From contig JASWHV010000017.1 in assembly GCA_030760725.1 (NCBI GenBank), positions 10,208,959 through 10,272,958 of the forward strand: a stretch of DNA of 64,000 bases. Direction: 5' to 3'. The DNA is from Neostapfia colusana (taxonomy: Eukaryota > Streptophyta > Magnoliopsida > Poales > Poaceae). The notes beneath the pieces were generated by a model that saw only the letters and a program-made list of their open reading frames with translations, was not told the DNA's origin and ran no database searches. Positions 1 to 9,982 of the stretch are shown piece after piece. A program made the translations under genes and the position numbers. Position 1 is the first letter of the stretch, and each line of letters begins with the position of its first letter.

Positions 1-1413
1 TGTAGCCCCGGCCTCTGGGTCGCAGTTGAGCCGCCAGGACCTGCGGCTGGAACGGTCGTGGGCTGTGGCGTCTGGACCCCCGGCACACTCCCCGGCGTCG
101 CCCCACTAGCGTCCGTCCTAGAAGCCCTCCGCCTGAGGAAGGATGACGAGACGCTTGGGGTTCTTCGGACAGCCGCTGTCCGGGAAGAGACCCGCTTGAG
201 TGGGACACCCGGGGCCTCTTCGGGTCGCCACTCGATGGACCAGCGTCCCCGGGAGATGGGTGAAAGGGTGCTCCGGCTCCCTGACTCGGCGCAGGCGGCG
301 CCCTCGGAGGAGACCGGGCACGTTTCTTCTCTGGATGCCCGGGGGCCGGCTCCTTCCCCTTCCCCTTGTCGGCGGCTTGAGTTCCGCCGGCTCTTGGGAT
401 GGGCTGGGCAGCGACAGACGCCTCGCGCCCCGATCCGGAGCACTCGGTTCCCGGGATCGAGATGCCCCGGAAGGCATCCCCAACCTGCCGGATGGCGATC
501 CCGATGTCGTCGAGGTTCGGCATCTTCCGCAGTAGCTCGGACCTCCTCTGCAGTTCTAAGAAGAGGGGAGTGGCAGAGGACGGAAGGGCGGGGTCGCCAC
601 TGGGGATGAAGTCGCCGCTCACCTTGCCCACCATCTTGTACAGCTCCTCGTCGGAAGGATCAGAGCCGGGACCCCTCTCCAACCTGGTACAGTCCTGCTC
701 GCCAGTATAGTACCACGCTGGGCGACTACGTTGCTGCAAGGGCGCAATACGGCGCGACATGAAATCCATCAGCACCATCAGGGACGTTAGCCCCTCGTTG
801 GCCAAGAACCGGATCCGCTCCAAGACCGGTGCGTACTCCTGCTCCAACTCTGGGACCTCCTCCCAGAAGCGACGCTCGGTGGTTGGGCCAGCGGTCGGGA
901 GCTGCAGGCGATCGTGCTCGTCGGTCTGCATGACCACCCAGCTCTCCCTCCAGTTTTCCCACCTCGACGCACTGAAAGGCAGAAGGTACCCAGAGATCTT
1001 TGGGTCCTTGCATCGATGCTGGAAATAGTACGCCCCCATCTGGGTCTTCGAGCCACGCCCGGTCATCCACAACACGAAGAAGTAGCAAAAGAGCGTCACC
1101 GAAGCGTGCACCCCCACAAACATCTCACAGAAGTGGACGAGACAGCGGCCATTGCGAAGGAGTGGGGAGAGAGGTGGTGGAGCTGGAGACCATACGTCTC
1201 CAGCAATGTAACAAAGAAGGAGGAAATTGGCGGGACGAACCCCACCAGGGCATAGGCAGTAAAAAAGACCATCTCCCCCTTTTCCAGGAGCAGGGGGAGA
1301 GATCCCCGGCGGAGCCGGCGTTTCTGTTCCTCCGTGTGCCAGCCCAGCAGCCTGCGCACTGGCCCGAGCTCGGTGGAACGAACGAGATGCGTCGGGAGCA
1401 GTTTGGAAGCCAT
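1..1413 (-). pseudogene. Antisense accessory ORF of element B, PF04195-like (putative gypsy type transposon) region, frameshifted and cut by the window edge
   Basis: The ORF starts at the ATG on the complement of 1411-1413 (MASKLLP...). Residues about 45-85 have the pattern of the 'putative gypsy type transposon' family (PF04195/Transposase_28), with a VFFTAYALVGFVPP-like hydrophobic stretch followed by YGLQLHHLSP. A frameshift near 1140-1160 moves the conserved continuation (an FCYFFVLWMTGRG stretch) into another frame, so the gene looks decayed. Nearer the window edge (about 300-350) the minus strand encodes a KGKGKEP...PEKKRARSPP segment that looks like an NLS followed by a Pro-rich region. 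That segment is shared with the N-terminus of the antisense ORFs of A and I. Its function is unknown; related extra ORFs are known from Tat-lineage elements. Element A is inserted six bases upstream of the start codon. Confidence 0.7.
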
Positions 1414-1419
1414 GGCGGG

Positions 1420-2516
1420 TGTCGAAGTGTGCGGTCGACACTTCCCCCGGGCCTGCACTGGGCAGCCCGTGGAGGTTCTTTTTTCGGAGGGGCTAGTTCC
1501 TAGCGGAGAGCTTGCGCGGATGGAACGAGTTAGTAAGAGCTTGACATGGCGAGTTTTATGTGGTTCAGGCCGCCGGAGCGTAAAACCCTACGTCCACGGC
1601 GAGCTATGGAGCTCGCTGTATTGCTTGCTGCTCAGGGCCGGAGGCCTGAGCTTGGGGGTGAGTTACAGCTTGAGAGTGTATGGCTAGCGTATGAGTTGCA
1701 AAATGCGAACCCTTGCTATCGACGCCTACCCGAGCCTTTTATAGTCCAAGACTCGGGCGGCTTACAAGGGGAGCCGGGACCCGACAGGTGGTCCCGGGAA
1801 GATTGTCTATTATCTACCGTATCTGCAGTTATGCCGGTAGTTGTCTCCGGCCGAAGGCTTCTGAGTCTTCATCTTGCCGCCCTGCCCATGCCGCATGCCA
1901 GTCGTAGCGGTTGATGACGGCGCAGGCGGCATGGGTTGTCTTGTCGCAGTGTTTATTGGCTGACAGGTTCTGACACCGCGCGCCAGTCTGTGATGCGACT
2001 GGGTGTAACGGCACCTGACAGACGCGTGCTCCGCGTTTCCGCGTCTTGGGAAGACGCGGGCCTTGAATACCTTGTACGGGCAAGGTATGGGGCGTATTTA
2101 CGCCCGCTGCCTATCACTCGGGGCAGGCAGCGTCGCTCTGCTGCCACGTGGCGGGCCCGGAGCCCTTCTCAGAGAAGAGAAGGGTCAGTCCCGCGGGGCA
2201 CGTGGCGCCTTCGGACCTCTCTCCCACGGAGGGGGAGGTCCGGCTTCTGCTGGCCACGTGGCGGGCCCGGAGCTCCCCTCTGAGGAGAGGGAGGTCCGGC
2301 CCCTCTGGACACGCGGCACCTTCGGATTTCTCTCCCGTGGAGGGGGAGGTCCGGCTTCTGTATGCCACGTGGCGGGCCCGGAGCTCTCCTCTGAGGAGAG
2401 GAAGGTCCGGCCCCACCGGACACGTGGCGCCTTCGGAGCTCTCCCTGCGGAGAAGGGCGAGTTCCTTAGGCATTTTACCCTATGCGCGGGGGTACCCCAT
2501 ATCTCAGGTACCGACA
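1420..2516 (-). repeat. Element A 3' LTR (left copy)
   Basis: In plus coordinates the LTR starts TGTCGAAG and ends GTACCGACA. On the minus strand a TATAAAAGG box lies at about 1735-1746 (read as complement). Upstream of it, in the U3 part (about 2130-2430), CACGTG (G-box/ABRE core) recurs about five times inside repeated GC-rich units. The LTR ends six bases before the start codon of B's antisense ORF, in the same reading direction. Confidence 0.93.
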
Positions 2517-2534
2517 GTGGCCCCCGGGCCCATC
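2517..2534 (-). promoter_or_regulatory. Element A polypurine tract
   Basis: Read on the minus strand this is GATGGGCCCGGGGGCCAC, directly next to the 3' LTR start. The same or nearly the same tract precedes the 3' LTRs of B, C, H and I, which supports the orientation assignment. Confidence 0.8.
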
Positions 2535-3007
2535 TCGGGGGAGATAGCGAGCCCAAGGTGGGACCTCCATCTCTTCTGGTCCGCGCACTTTCTCTAAGTC
2601 CCGAATTGACCGCTGCCGGAGCACGAACAGCCACGGGATCGTGGGAGCGTGCGCTCACTCGATGGTTGCTTTTACTGCGGCGGTTCCCAAGACTGACACT
2701 TCTGCACGTTGCGGCGCTTTCTTCGGGAACTGCCAAAGTGCCTTGCCGGCTCATCTTCTTAGGAGACTGACTCCTTGCCCCCACCGCTTCAGTTAGGCGG
2801 CTTGGGCCCACCCGTCATCGGCACTCGGTCTAGGAACCGAAGCGGTCGCCAGTGCGGGATATTCGAAGAGTTCCGAATCGCTTGGAATTGCACCGGGAAG
2901 CTTTTTAGAGGGGGTCTCACCCACATTGCAGCTTCCCTTCGCATTTCTCAGCGTTTCTTCTCGGACTCTTGTGCTTTTGCTCTCTTGCCTTTGAGTTCTC
3001 CCTTTCC
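2535..3007 (+). promoter_or_regulatory. Conserved block upstream of the antisense ORF (candidate antisense promoter and leader)
   Basis: This block lies between the polypurine tract and the antisense start codon. Recognisable relatives are next to the 3' LTR in B (about 9590-9982, minus), C (about 21700-22077, minus) and I (47495-47969). They share the CGGCACTCGGT...ACCGAAGCGG stretch, a TTCGAAGAGTTCCGAAT-type stretch and, in A, B and I, the pyrimidine-rich GCAGCTTCCCTTCGCA leader region. B has TTTTAAAAGG and C has CTTATAAGG at a position suitable for a TATA box; A has the weaker CTTTTTAGAG. The promoter role is inferred from this conservation. Confidence 0.5.
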
Positions 3008-4738
3008 ATGGCTTCCAACCCGCTGCCAGAGAAGAAACGCGCTCGATCTCCTCCAGCAACGGCGTCGGTGCCAAGTCAGGATTCTGGGGTGCCTGACACT
3101 CCCTCCGGTGGCGACTCGAAGAGGCCCCGGGTTGATGCGCTGGGGGAAGCCTCTGGGGCGTCCCCTGTTCCGCCAGTCCAAGCGACTGCGGAGCGGCCGT
3201 CGGTGACGGTAGCGGGCTCTGGAAGTCCTACCCCGGCTCGGAAGTCGGGGTTCAGAGCCCGCTGGAGTGTCCACGCTTCCTGGCCTTCCCCGTCTTGCGG
3301 GGAATCTGTGCCGCTGCGCTCGGAGCCAGGGGAAACTGCCGCGGCCCCCAGGCCAGCGCGAACTTCTCCTGTTCCGGTGTGCCCGGATTCCGCGGCGGCG
3401 TCGTCTCTTCCTGCCAAGACGGCCACCGCGGCCCCCGAGCCAGCGCAGGTTGACCCTGCACTAGGCGGTCTGGCCTCTTCTCCAGCACCGCCTTCCCCGG
3501 CTCGTCCCTCTCCTCAGGTCAAGGAGCCAGAAGCTGAAGAGAGCCCGGCTGGCCTGGCTGCCAGAGCCGCGGAGTCAGCTTCTCCTGATCGGCGTCTCGT
3601 CTCGGTTGCTGGTGCGTCGGCTCTTCCTGAGGACGAGGTAATGGAGGAGATCGGGGGAACTGCCCCAGCCTCTGTTGCTCCATTGCCTCTGGCGGACGCT
3701 TTCGCGCTTGCCGAGTCGAGCGTTCGGCAGGTCTTGGCTGCACTAGGGCACGAGCGGGAGGAGTATACGGTTGAACGGGACCGCCTCCTCATCTGGGGGA
3801 ACCTTTTGCGGGAGAGGACCGCGAAGGTTAAGAGTGAGCTCGACTCCAGGCAGGAGTTGCTCGACTTCAGGGAAGCGCTCGTCGACCAGATGAAGCGGGC
3901 TGTCGACCGCATGGACACCCAATCGCGGTGGATCAACAGGGAGGCCCTGGAGGCACACGCCCGGGCCGAAGAGAGCCTCTCTGCTGCCGTGGAGATACGG
4001 CAGCGGTTGGAGCGCCGTGAACTCGCCGTTGAGGAACGGGAGCGTTCCATGGCAGCTGAGGCGGAGAGGGTCGCCGCACAGCTGGCTGCGGGCGAGGATG
4101 ACCTTCGAGCTCGGATGGAGGAGCTGGAGATCCTGAAAGCAGACCTTGACTTGAGGGAGGAACAGGTCTCCCGTGATCGCCGGGCGGTCTTGGACCGGGA
4201 GCTGACCGCCGACTTCAAGGCTGCTGAGTTGGAGCGGCTCGCCAAGACTCTCCACCTTCGGGAGAGCTCCCTGGCGGCCAAGGAGAAGGAATTCTCCGAG
4301 AGGAACCTGGAGGCTCTGCAGGCGGCCCGCCGCGAGGTGGAGGAGCTCTCAGCCTTGCGGTCCTCTGAGGCTCTTGCGGTCTCAAGCTTCGTGGATCGAG
4401 CGGGGTCTGCCCTGATCCCTCTTGGCTTCAGTCCGGTGAGGGCCGCGACTCCCGCATTGAAGGTGGCGGAGGTGATCCCTGCGTTGGAGTCGATCGGCGC
4501 CAAGCTGGACAGACTCGACTCAGTGGTCGCCAGCGAGCTTGAGGCCGAGGGCCGCGGCTTAGCTTTAGAGGTCGCCTCGCATGTGCTGGCATGCTTCAAG
4601 AGCCGCGATCCCTCTTTTTCGCTAGAGCCAGCGAGAGAGGGCCCAGCCGCGGAGCGGGAGGAAGCTGCCAGGGCTGAAGTCGAGGATGTGGCCGCCCTTG
4701 TAGCCGCAAGGTTCCGGCGAGAGCCGGGTGGTCCTTAG
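3008..4738 (+). CDS. Antisense coiled-coil accessory protein of element A (576 aa)
   Basis: The frame is open for 577 codons on the strand opposite gag. I chose ATG 3008 over the in-frame ATG at 2969 because its context is better (CCATGG), and because the aligned MAS start is shared with B and I. Residues 7-13 (PEKKRAR) and a KRPR near residue 40 look like nuclear localisation signals. Residues about 15-210 are rich in Pro, Ala and Ser and probably disordered. Residues about 235-480 are strongly helical with Glu/Arg/Leu heptads typical of a long coiled coil. The C-terminus is acidic and Ala-rich. I see no enzymatic motif. Accessory genes in this antisense position are known in Tat-lineage elements, including a nuclear protein in maize Grande. 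Element I has the same ORF at identical length with one stop codon. Confidence 0.75.
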   Translation: MASNPLPEKKRARSPPATASVPSQDSGVPDTPSGGDSKRPRVDALGEASGASPVPPVQATAERPSVTVAGSGSPTPARKSGFRARWSVHASWPSPSCGESVPLRSEPGETAAAPRPARTSPVPVCPDSAAASSLPAKTATAAPEPAQVDPALGGLASSPAPPSPARPSPQVKEPEAEESPAGLAARAAESASPDRRLVSVAGASALPEDEVMEEIGGTAPASVAPLPLADAFALAESSVRQVLAALGHEREEYTVERDRLLIWGNLLRERTAKVKSELDSRQELLDFREALVDQMKRAVDRMDTQSRWINREALEAHARAEESLSAAVEIRQRLERRELAVEERERSMAAEAERVAAQLAAGEDDLRARMEELEILKADLDLREEQVSRDRRAVLDRELTADFKAAELERLAKTLHLRESSLAAKEKEFSERNLEALQAARREVEELSALRSSEALAVSSFVDRAGSALIPLGFSPVRAATPALKVAEVIPALESIGAKLDRLDSVVASELEAEGRGLALEVASHVLACFKSRDPSFSLEPAREGPAAEREEAARAEVEDVAALVAARFRREPGGP

Positions 4739-6586
4739 GACTTGTTTCTCCCTTTTTATCGAGTCTGTAGTCCAGCTCATGGAGCCTTATTTAATTTGAC
4801 TCTCTTGGATACTTGTGTCTGTGATGCTTTTTCTCTCCTTCTTGGCTTTGCCTGGCTGAGCCCTTAGCTCCGCAAGGTACTCAGAGGCCATTTCCAATCT
4901 CGGAGCTTTGCACAGACAACCTCCCCGGGTCCTAACCGTGTTAGGGGCCCCCGGAGCTCTCCGGATCTCGCCCTATGGGGAGCTCCAGATCTGCCTGCCA
5001 CGTGGCGGGTCCAGAGCTCCTTCCTATGAGGCAGGAGCTCCGGCCATGTTGGACACGTAGGGCTTTCGGAGCCCTCCCACCGAGGGGGAGGTCCGGCTTC
5101 CGCCCACCACGTGGCGAGCCCGGAGCCCTCCTCAAGGGAGGAGAGAGTTCCGGGCCCACTGGACACGTGGGGCCCCCAGGTCCCGCTCCTGCTGGAGGGG
5201 CGGATCCCGGTCCTTCCAGTCCCAGGCCGGAGTAGCTGGTAGCTCCTTTCCCCCCGCTTCATGCAGTCCCTGTTGCCGTAACCTGGAGGTCCTGCACACA
5301 GGCAGAGGAAACGTAATTCTCCTTGGGGGGTCCTCCCTCCCGTCTCCTAGTCTTATCCGTCTTACGACCCTGATCCGCTATACGGGGCCTGGGCAATTCT
5401 GTGCACGAGGCGCCGGAGCTCCGGCTCCCTCCGAGGTCTGGGTACGGCCGTCCGATCCCTAGTACCGGGCCATGCGCTGGGGAAGCAGAGTGCACGCGCT
5501 TTAGGTTCATGACCAGGCAAAGCGGACGTGCTCCCCTGGACCTCCGGAGGGCAGGATGCGCATGCTTTGGGCTCTGGGCCAGCTAAGCTGGATACGCACC
5601 CTGGACCCCCCATGCACAACGCTGGCCTTTCCTGGAGGTAACCAACTGGCACCATAACACCTGACTGGGGGAGGCCCGAGAGACTCACTCGGCCATCGGC
5701 AGGTGTCTCAAGCGCAGCCGCCTTTGGTAGGATAGCAAATGCCGACTATGGATGAGCGCAGGATAGGGGGAGCTAGATGTATGATGAACATACAGAGATA
5801 GTGCGATCATAAAAATTAATGCATAATTTAAATGAGCGCATGAGAGAGAGCTAAGTAGAACAGGGCTCTGTATTCGTACCCATAGGTGGAATTCTGGCTG
5901 TACAGGGAGGCAATGTTCCACCTTGTCTTCAAGGGAAGCAAGACTCTACGCGCTTAGGGTCGGAACCAGGCTAAACTGGACGTAGTCCTGTACCGTCCCT
6001 TGAGACTTAGCTGCCCCAAGCGCTGTTCCTAAATTCTATGGGATCTTTTACAGAAGGGAATAACCCTGTCCTACTGATGCTCAGGAAGTAGGACTTACAG
6101 TGTTGCTCCATGGCAAGGATTTTTGGGAATGGATCCCACTCTCGGTTGAAAGGCATGTGTACCTGGGGCGGCAGCTTTCGTGATTCGGAAGGGACCTTCC
6201 CTGCTGGGGGAGAGCTTATGGGTCCTTTTTGGAATAGAGCGTGCCGCTTCACCAGGTTGCCCTCCTGCAGCCCCCCGACGCGTTTGGTTCTTTGGCGGTA
6301 GTGCTTAGAGCATTAGCCGAGACCATGCGTTGCGGGATGTTCGCTGCAGCCGAGTCTTGTCGATGAGGTTGTAATCTTCGCGCTGGATCAGGTCCTGCGC
6401 GGCTTCTCCTGGGGGCCCCCGGGGAGTTCTCCCCTTCTGGCTAAGGCCTTCAAGGGGTAGGTAGGCCCGGGCTCGTCTTGGATGTCCTAAGGCGTCTTCC
6501 CCTTCTGGCAAGGCCTTCAAGGGGTTGACAGACCTTAGGCGGCCCCCGAGAGGTATGTTCGAAGCACAGAGGCGCGCCGCAGTTGG
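4739..6586 (-). other. Element A non-coding internal region between antisense ORF and gag
   Basis: I see no convincing gene here on either strand. Parts match the 3' internal region of element C: the CACGTG-containing repeats near 4930-5200 match C 20560-20820, and the stretch near 5930-6000 matches C about 20140-20230. This shows that A derives from a full-length Tat-type element. The section around 5750-5960 is AT-richer than its surroundings. Confidence 0.6.
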
Positions 6587-8336
6587 CTAACGCCCTGGCC
6601 TGTCACCGTTGGAACTGGAGTCCTCACCGTCATGCACTGTCTTTATGACACGCTGAGGCTCCTGGAACCCCACCTGGTGGGTAGCAGTGACTGGGGCATC
6701 GACCTTCTGTTTGCCATCCCTCTGAGGGTAGGGCGGCACTTCAGCCCTCTGCTGTCTCCCTTTGCGGAAGCGCTCTGCGAGCCTCTGGATCTCCCAGCAC
6801 TCGGCAGCAGTATGGTTGCAGGTGCCATGCACGGGGCATAGCCCGCCTTGGCCACTGTCTGGGGCCGGTGATTGCCGCTGCCTCTTGTCGGGGCGTGGCC
6901 CCCGAGCTCCACTGGTCGTCGCAGCTGCGGCGACGGGGGCCATGAATGGTGACTTCATCTTTCCACTCCCCCGGTTCTTGGTCTTCTTGCCACCCCCATA
7001 GGCAGCAGCACCGGACCCGGGCTGCCCTCCTGACTCGGAGGTCGGCAGAGCGTGCCAGTTCCGCCCTTCAGCCGCTCTGGTGCACTTGTCCGCCAGGCTA
7101 AAGAGCTCCGAGACGTCGCGGACCTCTCTGGTCGCGAGCTTCTCAAGCATTTTCTCGTCCCGGACACCCTGTCGGAACGCCACCACCACAGAGGCACTTT
7201 GGATATGCGGGATGGTGTTGCGTACCTGAGAGAACCGCTGGATGAAAGAACGCAGCGACTCACCAGGTTGTTGCTTGACGGCGTGGAGGTCAAGCTCCGT
7301 GCTGGGACGGGTGTAGGAGCTGCCGAAGTTGGCGACGAACTGCCGGCAGAGCTCGCCCCAGGAGGTTATGGACCCCTGAGGTAGATTCATGAGCCAAGAC
7401 CGGGCTGGGCCGGTCAAGGCGACGGGGAAGTAGTGGGCCATGACAGCCTCGTCCCCTCCTGCAGCAAGTACGGCGGTGGAGTAGATCTGGAGGAACTCCG
7501 CTGGGTTGACGCTACCGTCGTACTTCTCGGGCAGGTGCAGGCGAAACTTGCATGGCCACCTTGCGAAGCGAAGGTGAGGCGCAAGGGCCGCACATCCTGC
7601 ACCTGCTGCTGCAGGTACTGGCGCTGCGAACATGTGGTTCGCTCCTGGCACCGCGTATCCCGGCATGGGCAAGGCTGCACCATAGGCCGGGGCCGCTACT
7701 TGCGGTGCATATAGCTGTGGCATATGCTGCGCAGCATGTGCCTGAGGCAGGGCTCGCGTGGTGAAGGCCTGCTCTTCTGGTTGTGTCGAGGCCGACGACA
7801 TGCTGTCGCCTGCCTCATGGATGCGACGCCTCTCTCGGCGTCGCTCGAGGTACACCCGGGCGTCCTGGCCCAAGTGGCACCGTTCCAGTTTCCTTCGCAA
7901 GTCCGTCGACAGGAGCCTGGAGGAGCTGGAATCTGCCGTCAGCCCGTCAACTGTGGGTGTGCGCGTCAGCGACACAGCCGGTTGTCCTGGGCGCCGTCCT
8001 CGCCGAAACCGAGGGTTCGCGGCGGCGACGACGAGGCGGTCCACCTCACGGACCCCATTGCTGGGTCGCTGAATGGGGCGCATCTCCCGCAGGTGGGTTG
8101 CGCAGCAGCGCTCTTGCTGCAGCTAGCGCACCTCCATGGTGTACGCTCAGCGCTGCAGAAGATCTCACACTGGTCTGGGCCTGCATAGCCGGAGTCGGCG
8201 TTGCCGGAGTCGGCTGCTGGCTACCAGCTTGTGCCGACACACTCCGTCCTGAGTGTGACGACATGTACTCCCCAGTGGTCACGGTTCGCCGTGAACGCGG
8301 AGGGGGAGAGTTTGCCGCTGAAGGAAGCTTGGTCAT
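6587..8336 (-). pseudogene. gag: gag of element A (single frameshift)
   Basis: Gag begins MTKLPSA at 8336 and ends with a stop at 6587. A one-base gain near 8050-8060 (four C where element I has three) splits it into an N-terminal part and a 498-codon C-terminal part. The central region has the Ty3/gypsy capsid (PF03732-like) pattern, including KYDGSVNPAEFLQIY, GPARSWLMNLP and SLRSFIQRFSQVRNTIPHI. Near the C-terminus a Cys/His cluster (CPVHGTCNHTAAEC) resembles the unusual zinc knuckle of Tat gags. The stop falls where protease begins in the homologous frame of element E, so it is a gag-only frame. It would be expected to bind and package element RNA into particles. Confidence 0.85.
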
Positions 8337-8375
8337 CTTCGTCGGCGGAAACTCGTCGCGCTAGGAGAAAAGCCC

Positions 8376-8391
8376 CCTACCTGGCGCGCCA
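8376..8391 (-). promoter_or_regulatory. Element A primer-binding site
   Basis: On the minus strand TGGCGCGCCAGGTAGG lies two bases inside the 5' LTR. Elements I, E and H have the same or near-identical sites. It is not the initiator-Met site used by G; I have not assigned the primer tRNA. Confidence 0.8.
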
Positions 8392-8393
8392 AA

Positions 8394-9488
8394 TGTCGAA
8401 GTGCGGTCGACACTTCCCCCGGGCCTGCACTGGGCAGCCCGCGGAGATTCTTTTTTCGGAGGGGCTAGTTCCTAGCGGAGAGCTTGCGCGGATGGAACGA
8501 GTTAGTAAGAGCTTGACATGGCGAGTTTTACGTGGTTCAGGCCGCCGGAGCGTAAAACCCTACGTCCACGGCGAGCTATGGAGCTCGCTGTATTGCTTGC
8601 TGCTCAGGGCCGGAGGCCTGAGCTTGGGGGTGAGTTACAGCTTGAGAGTGTATGGCTAGCGTATGAGTTGCAAAATGCGAACCCTTGCTATCGACGCCTA
8701 CCCGAGCCTTTTATAGTCCAAGACTCGGGCGGCTTACAAGGGGAGCCGGGACCCGACAGGTGGTCCCGGGAAGATTGTCTATTATCTACCGTAATCTGCA
8801 GTTATGCCGGTAGTTGTCTCCGGCCGAAGGCTTCTGAGTCTTCATCTTGCCACCCTGCCCATGCCGCATCCCAGTCGTAGCGGTTGATGACGGCGCAGGC
8901 GGCATGGGTTGTCTTGTCGCAGTGTTTATTGGCTGACAGTTCTGACACCGCGCGCCAGTCTGTGATGCGACTGGCCGCAACGGCACCTGACAGACGCGTG
9001 CTCCACGTTTCCGCGTCTTGGGAAGACGCGGGCCTTGAATACCTTGTACGGGCAAGGTATGGGGCGTATTTACGCCCGCTGCCTATCACTCGGGGCAGGC
9101 AGCGTCGCTCTGCTGCCACGTGGCGGGCCCGGAGCCCTTCTCAGAGAAGAGAAGGGTCAGTCCCGCGGGGCACGTGGCGCCTTCGGACCTCTCTCCCACG
9201 GAGGGGGAGGTCCGGCTTCTGCTGGCCACGTGGCGGGCCCGGAGCTCCCCTCTGAGGAGAGGGAGGTCCGGCCCCTCTGGACACGCGGCGCCTTCAGACC
9301 TCTCTCCCGCGGAGGGGGAGGTCCGGCTTCTGTATGCCACGTGGCGGGCCCGGAGCTTTCCTCTGAGGAGAGGGAGGTCCAGCCCCGCCGGACGCGTGGC
9401 GCCTTCGGAGCTCTCCCTGCGGAGAAGGGCGAGTTCCTTAGGCATTTTACCCTGTGCGCGGGGGTACCCCATATCTCAGGTACCGACA
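8394..9488 (-). repeat. Element A 5' LTR (right copy)
   Basis: It has the same ends as the left copy (TGTCGAAG...GTACCGACA), with a two-base loss near the start and about twenty differences overall by eye. The minus-strand TATA and the upstream series of CACGTG motifs are preserved, so it could drive gag transcription. Confidence 0.93.
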
Positions 9489-9982
9489 GCGGGGGAGAGC
9501 TCAAGGACAGGGAGACAAAGGCGCAAGAGTTCAAGGAAAGAGCGAGCGCTAGGAAGTGCGAAGGGAAGCTGCGATGCGGGTAAGATCCCCTTTTAAAACT
9601 TTCCAGGAACAATTCGAAGTGATTCGAAAACCTTCGAATACACCGCATCGGCAACCGCTTTGGCTCCAAGACCGAGCGCCGATGACAGGTGGGTCCAAGC
9701 CGCCCAGCTGAAGCGGTGGGTCAAGGAGTCAGTCTCCCAAGAAGACGAGCCGGCAAGGCGCTTTGACGGTTCCCGAAGAAAGCGCCGCAACATGCAGAAG
9801 TGGCAGCCTTGGGAACCGCCGCAGTAAAAGCAACCATCAAGTGGGTGCATGCTCCCACGATCCCGCGACTGTTCGTGCTCCGGCAGCGGTCAATGCGGGA
9901 CTTAGAGAAAGTGCGTGGAACTGAAGAGACGGAGGCCCCACCTCGGGCTCGCTATCTCCCCCGAGATGGGCCCGGGGACCAC
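9489..9982 (+). other. Element B 3' internal tail with polypurine tract
   Basis: This begins with the right copy of the GCGGG duplication and ends with GATGGGCCCGGGGACCAC next to the LTR. It has no plus-strand gene. On the minus strand it holds the leader and probable promoter of B's antisense ORF, including TTTTAAAAGG near 9590, now cut off from that ORF by element A. It is homologous to 2535-3007. Confidence 0.7.

Larger units (their letters stand above)
1420..9488 (-). mobile_element. Element A: gag-only Tat-type LTR retrotransposon carrying an antisense ORF (8069 bp)
   Basis: Two LTRs of about 1.1 kb (1420-2516 and 8394-9488) bound the element, and the 5-bp duplication GCGGG sits on both sides. 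Transcription orientation is minus: the LTR TATA box, the primer site next to 8393 and the gag frame all read leftward. Between gag and the 3' LTR there is no protease, RT, RNase H or integrase; a plus-strand ORF (3008-4738) lies there instead. It is therefore non-autonomous and would need a related pol (C- or E-like) in trans. Element I (46389-54452) has the same architecture, so this is a family and not a single deletion. The two LTRs differ at about twenty positions by eye, indicating an insertion older than G. Confidence 0.93.

Noticed and set aside
2063..2811. Long open frames in both directions across the Tat LTR repeats (also in 9035-9669, 47053-47744 and 53996-54466)
   Set aside because: They arise from GC-rich tandem units in the LTR U3 that stay open in several frames; they repeat in every LTR copy and have no protein family pattern.
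2860..2890. Alternating TTC/GAA units suggesting a heat-shock element in the antisense upstream block
   Set aside because: The spacing between units is off by one from the nGAAnnTTCn pattern, so I do not call a heat-shock element.
3514..4599. 361-codon Ser/Arg-rich frame opposite the coiled-coil ORF of A
   Set aside because: A codon-bias shadow of the long Glu/Arg/Leu coiled coil; the same shadow appears in I, and no start or domain supports it.
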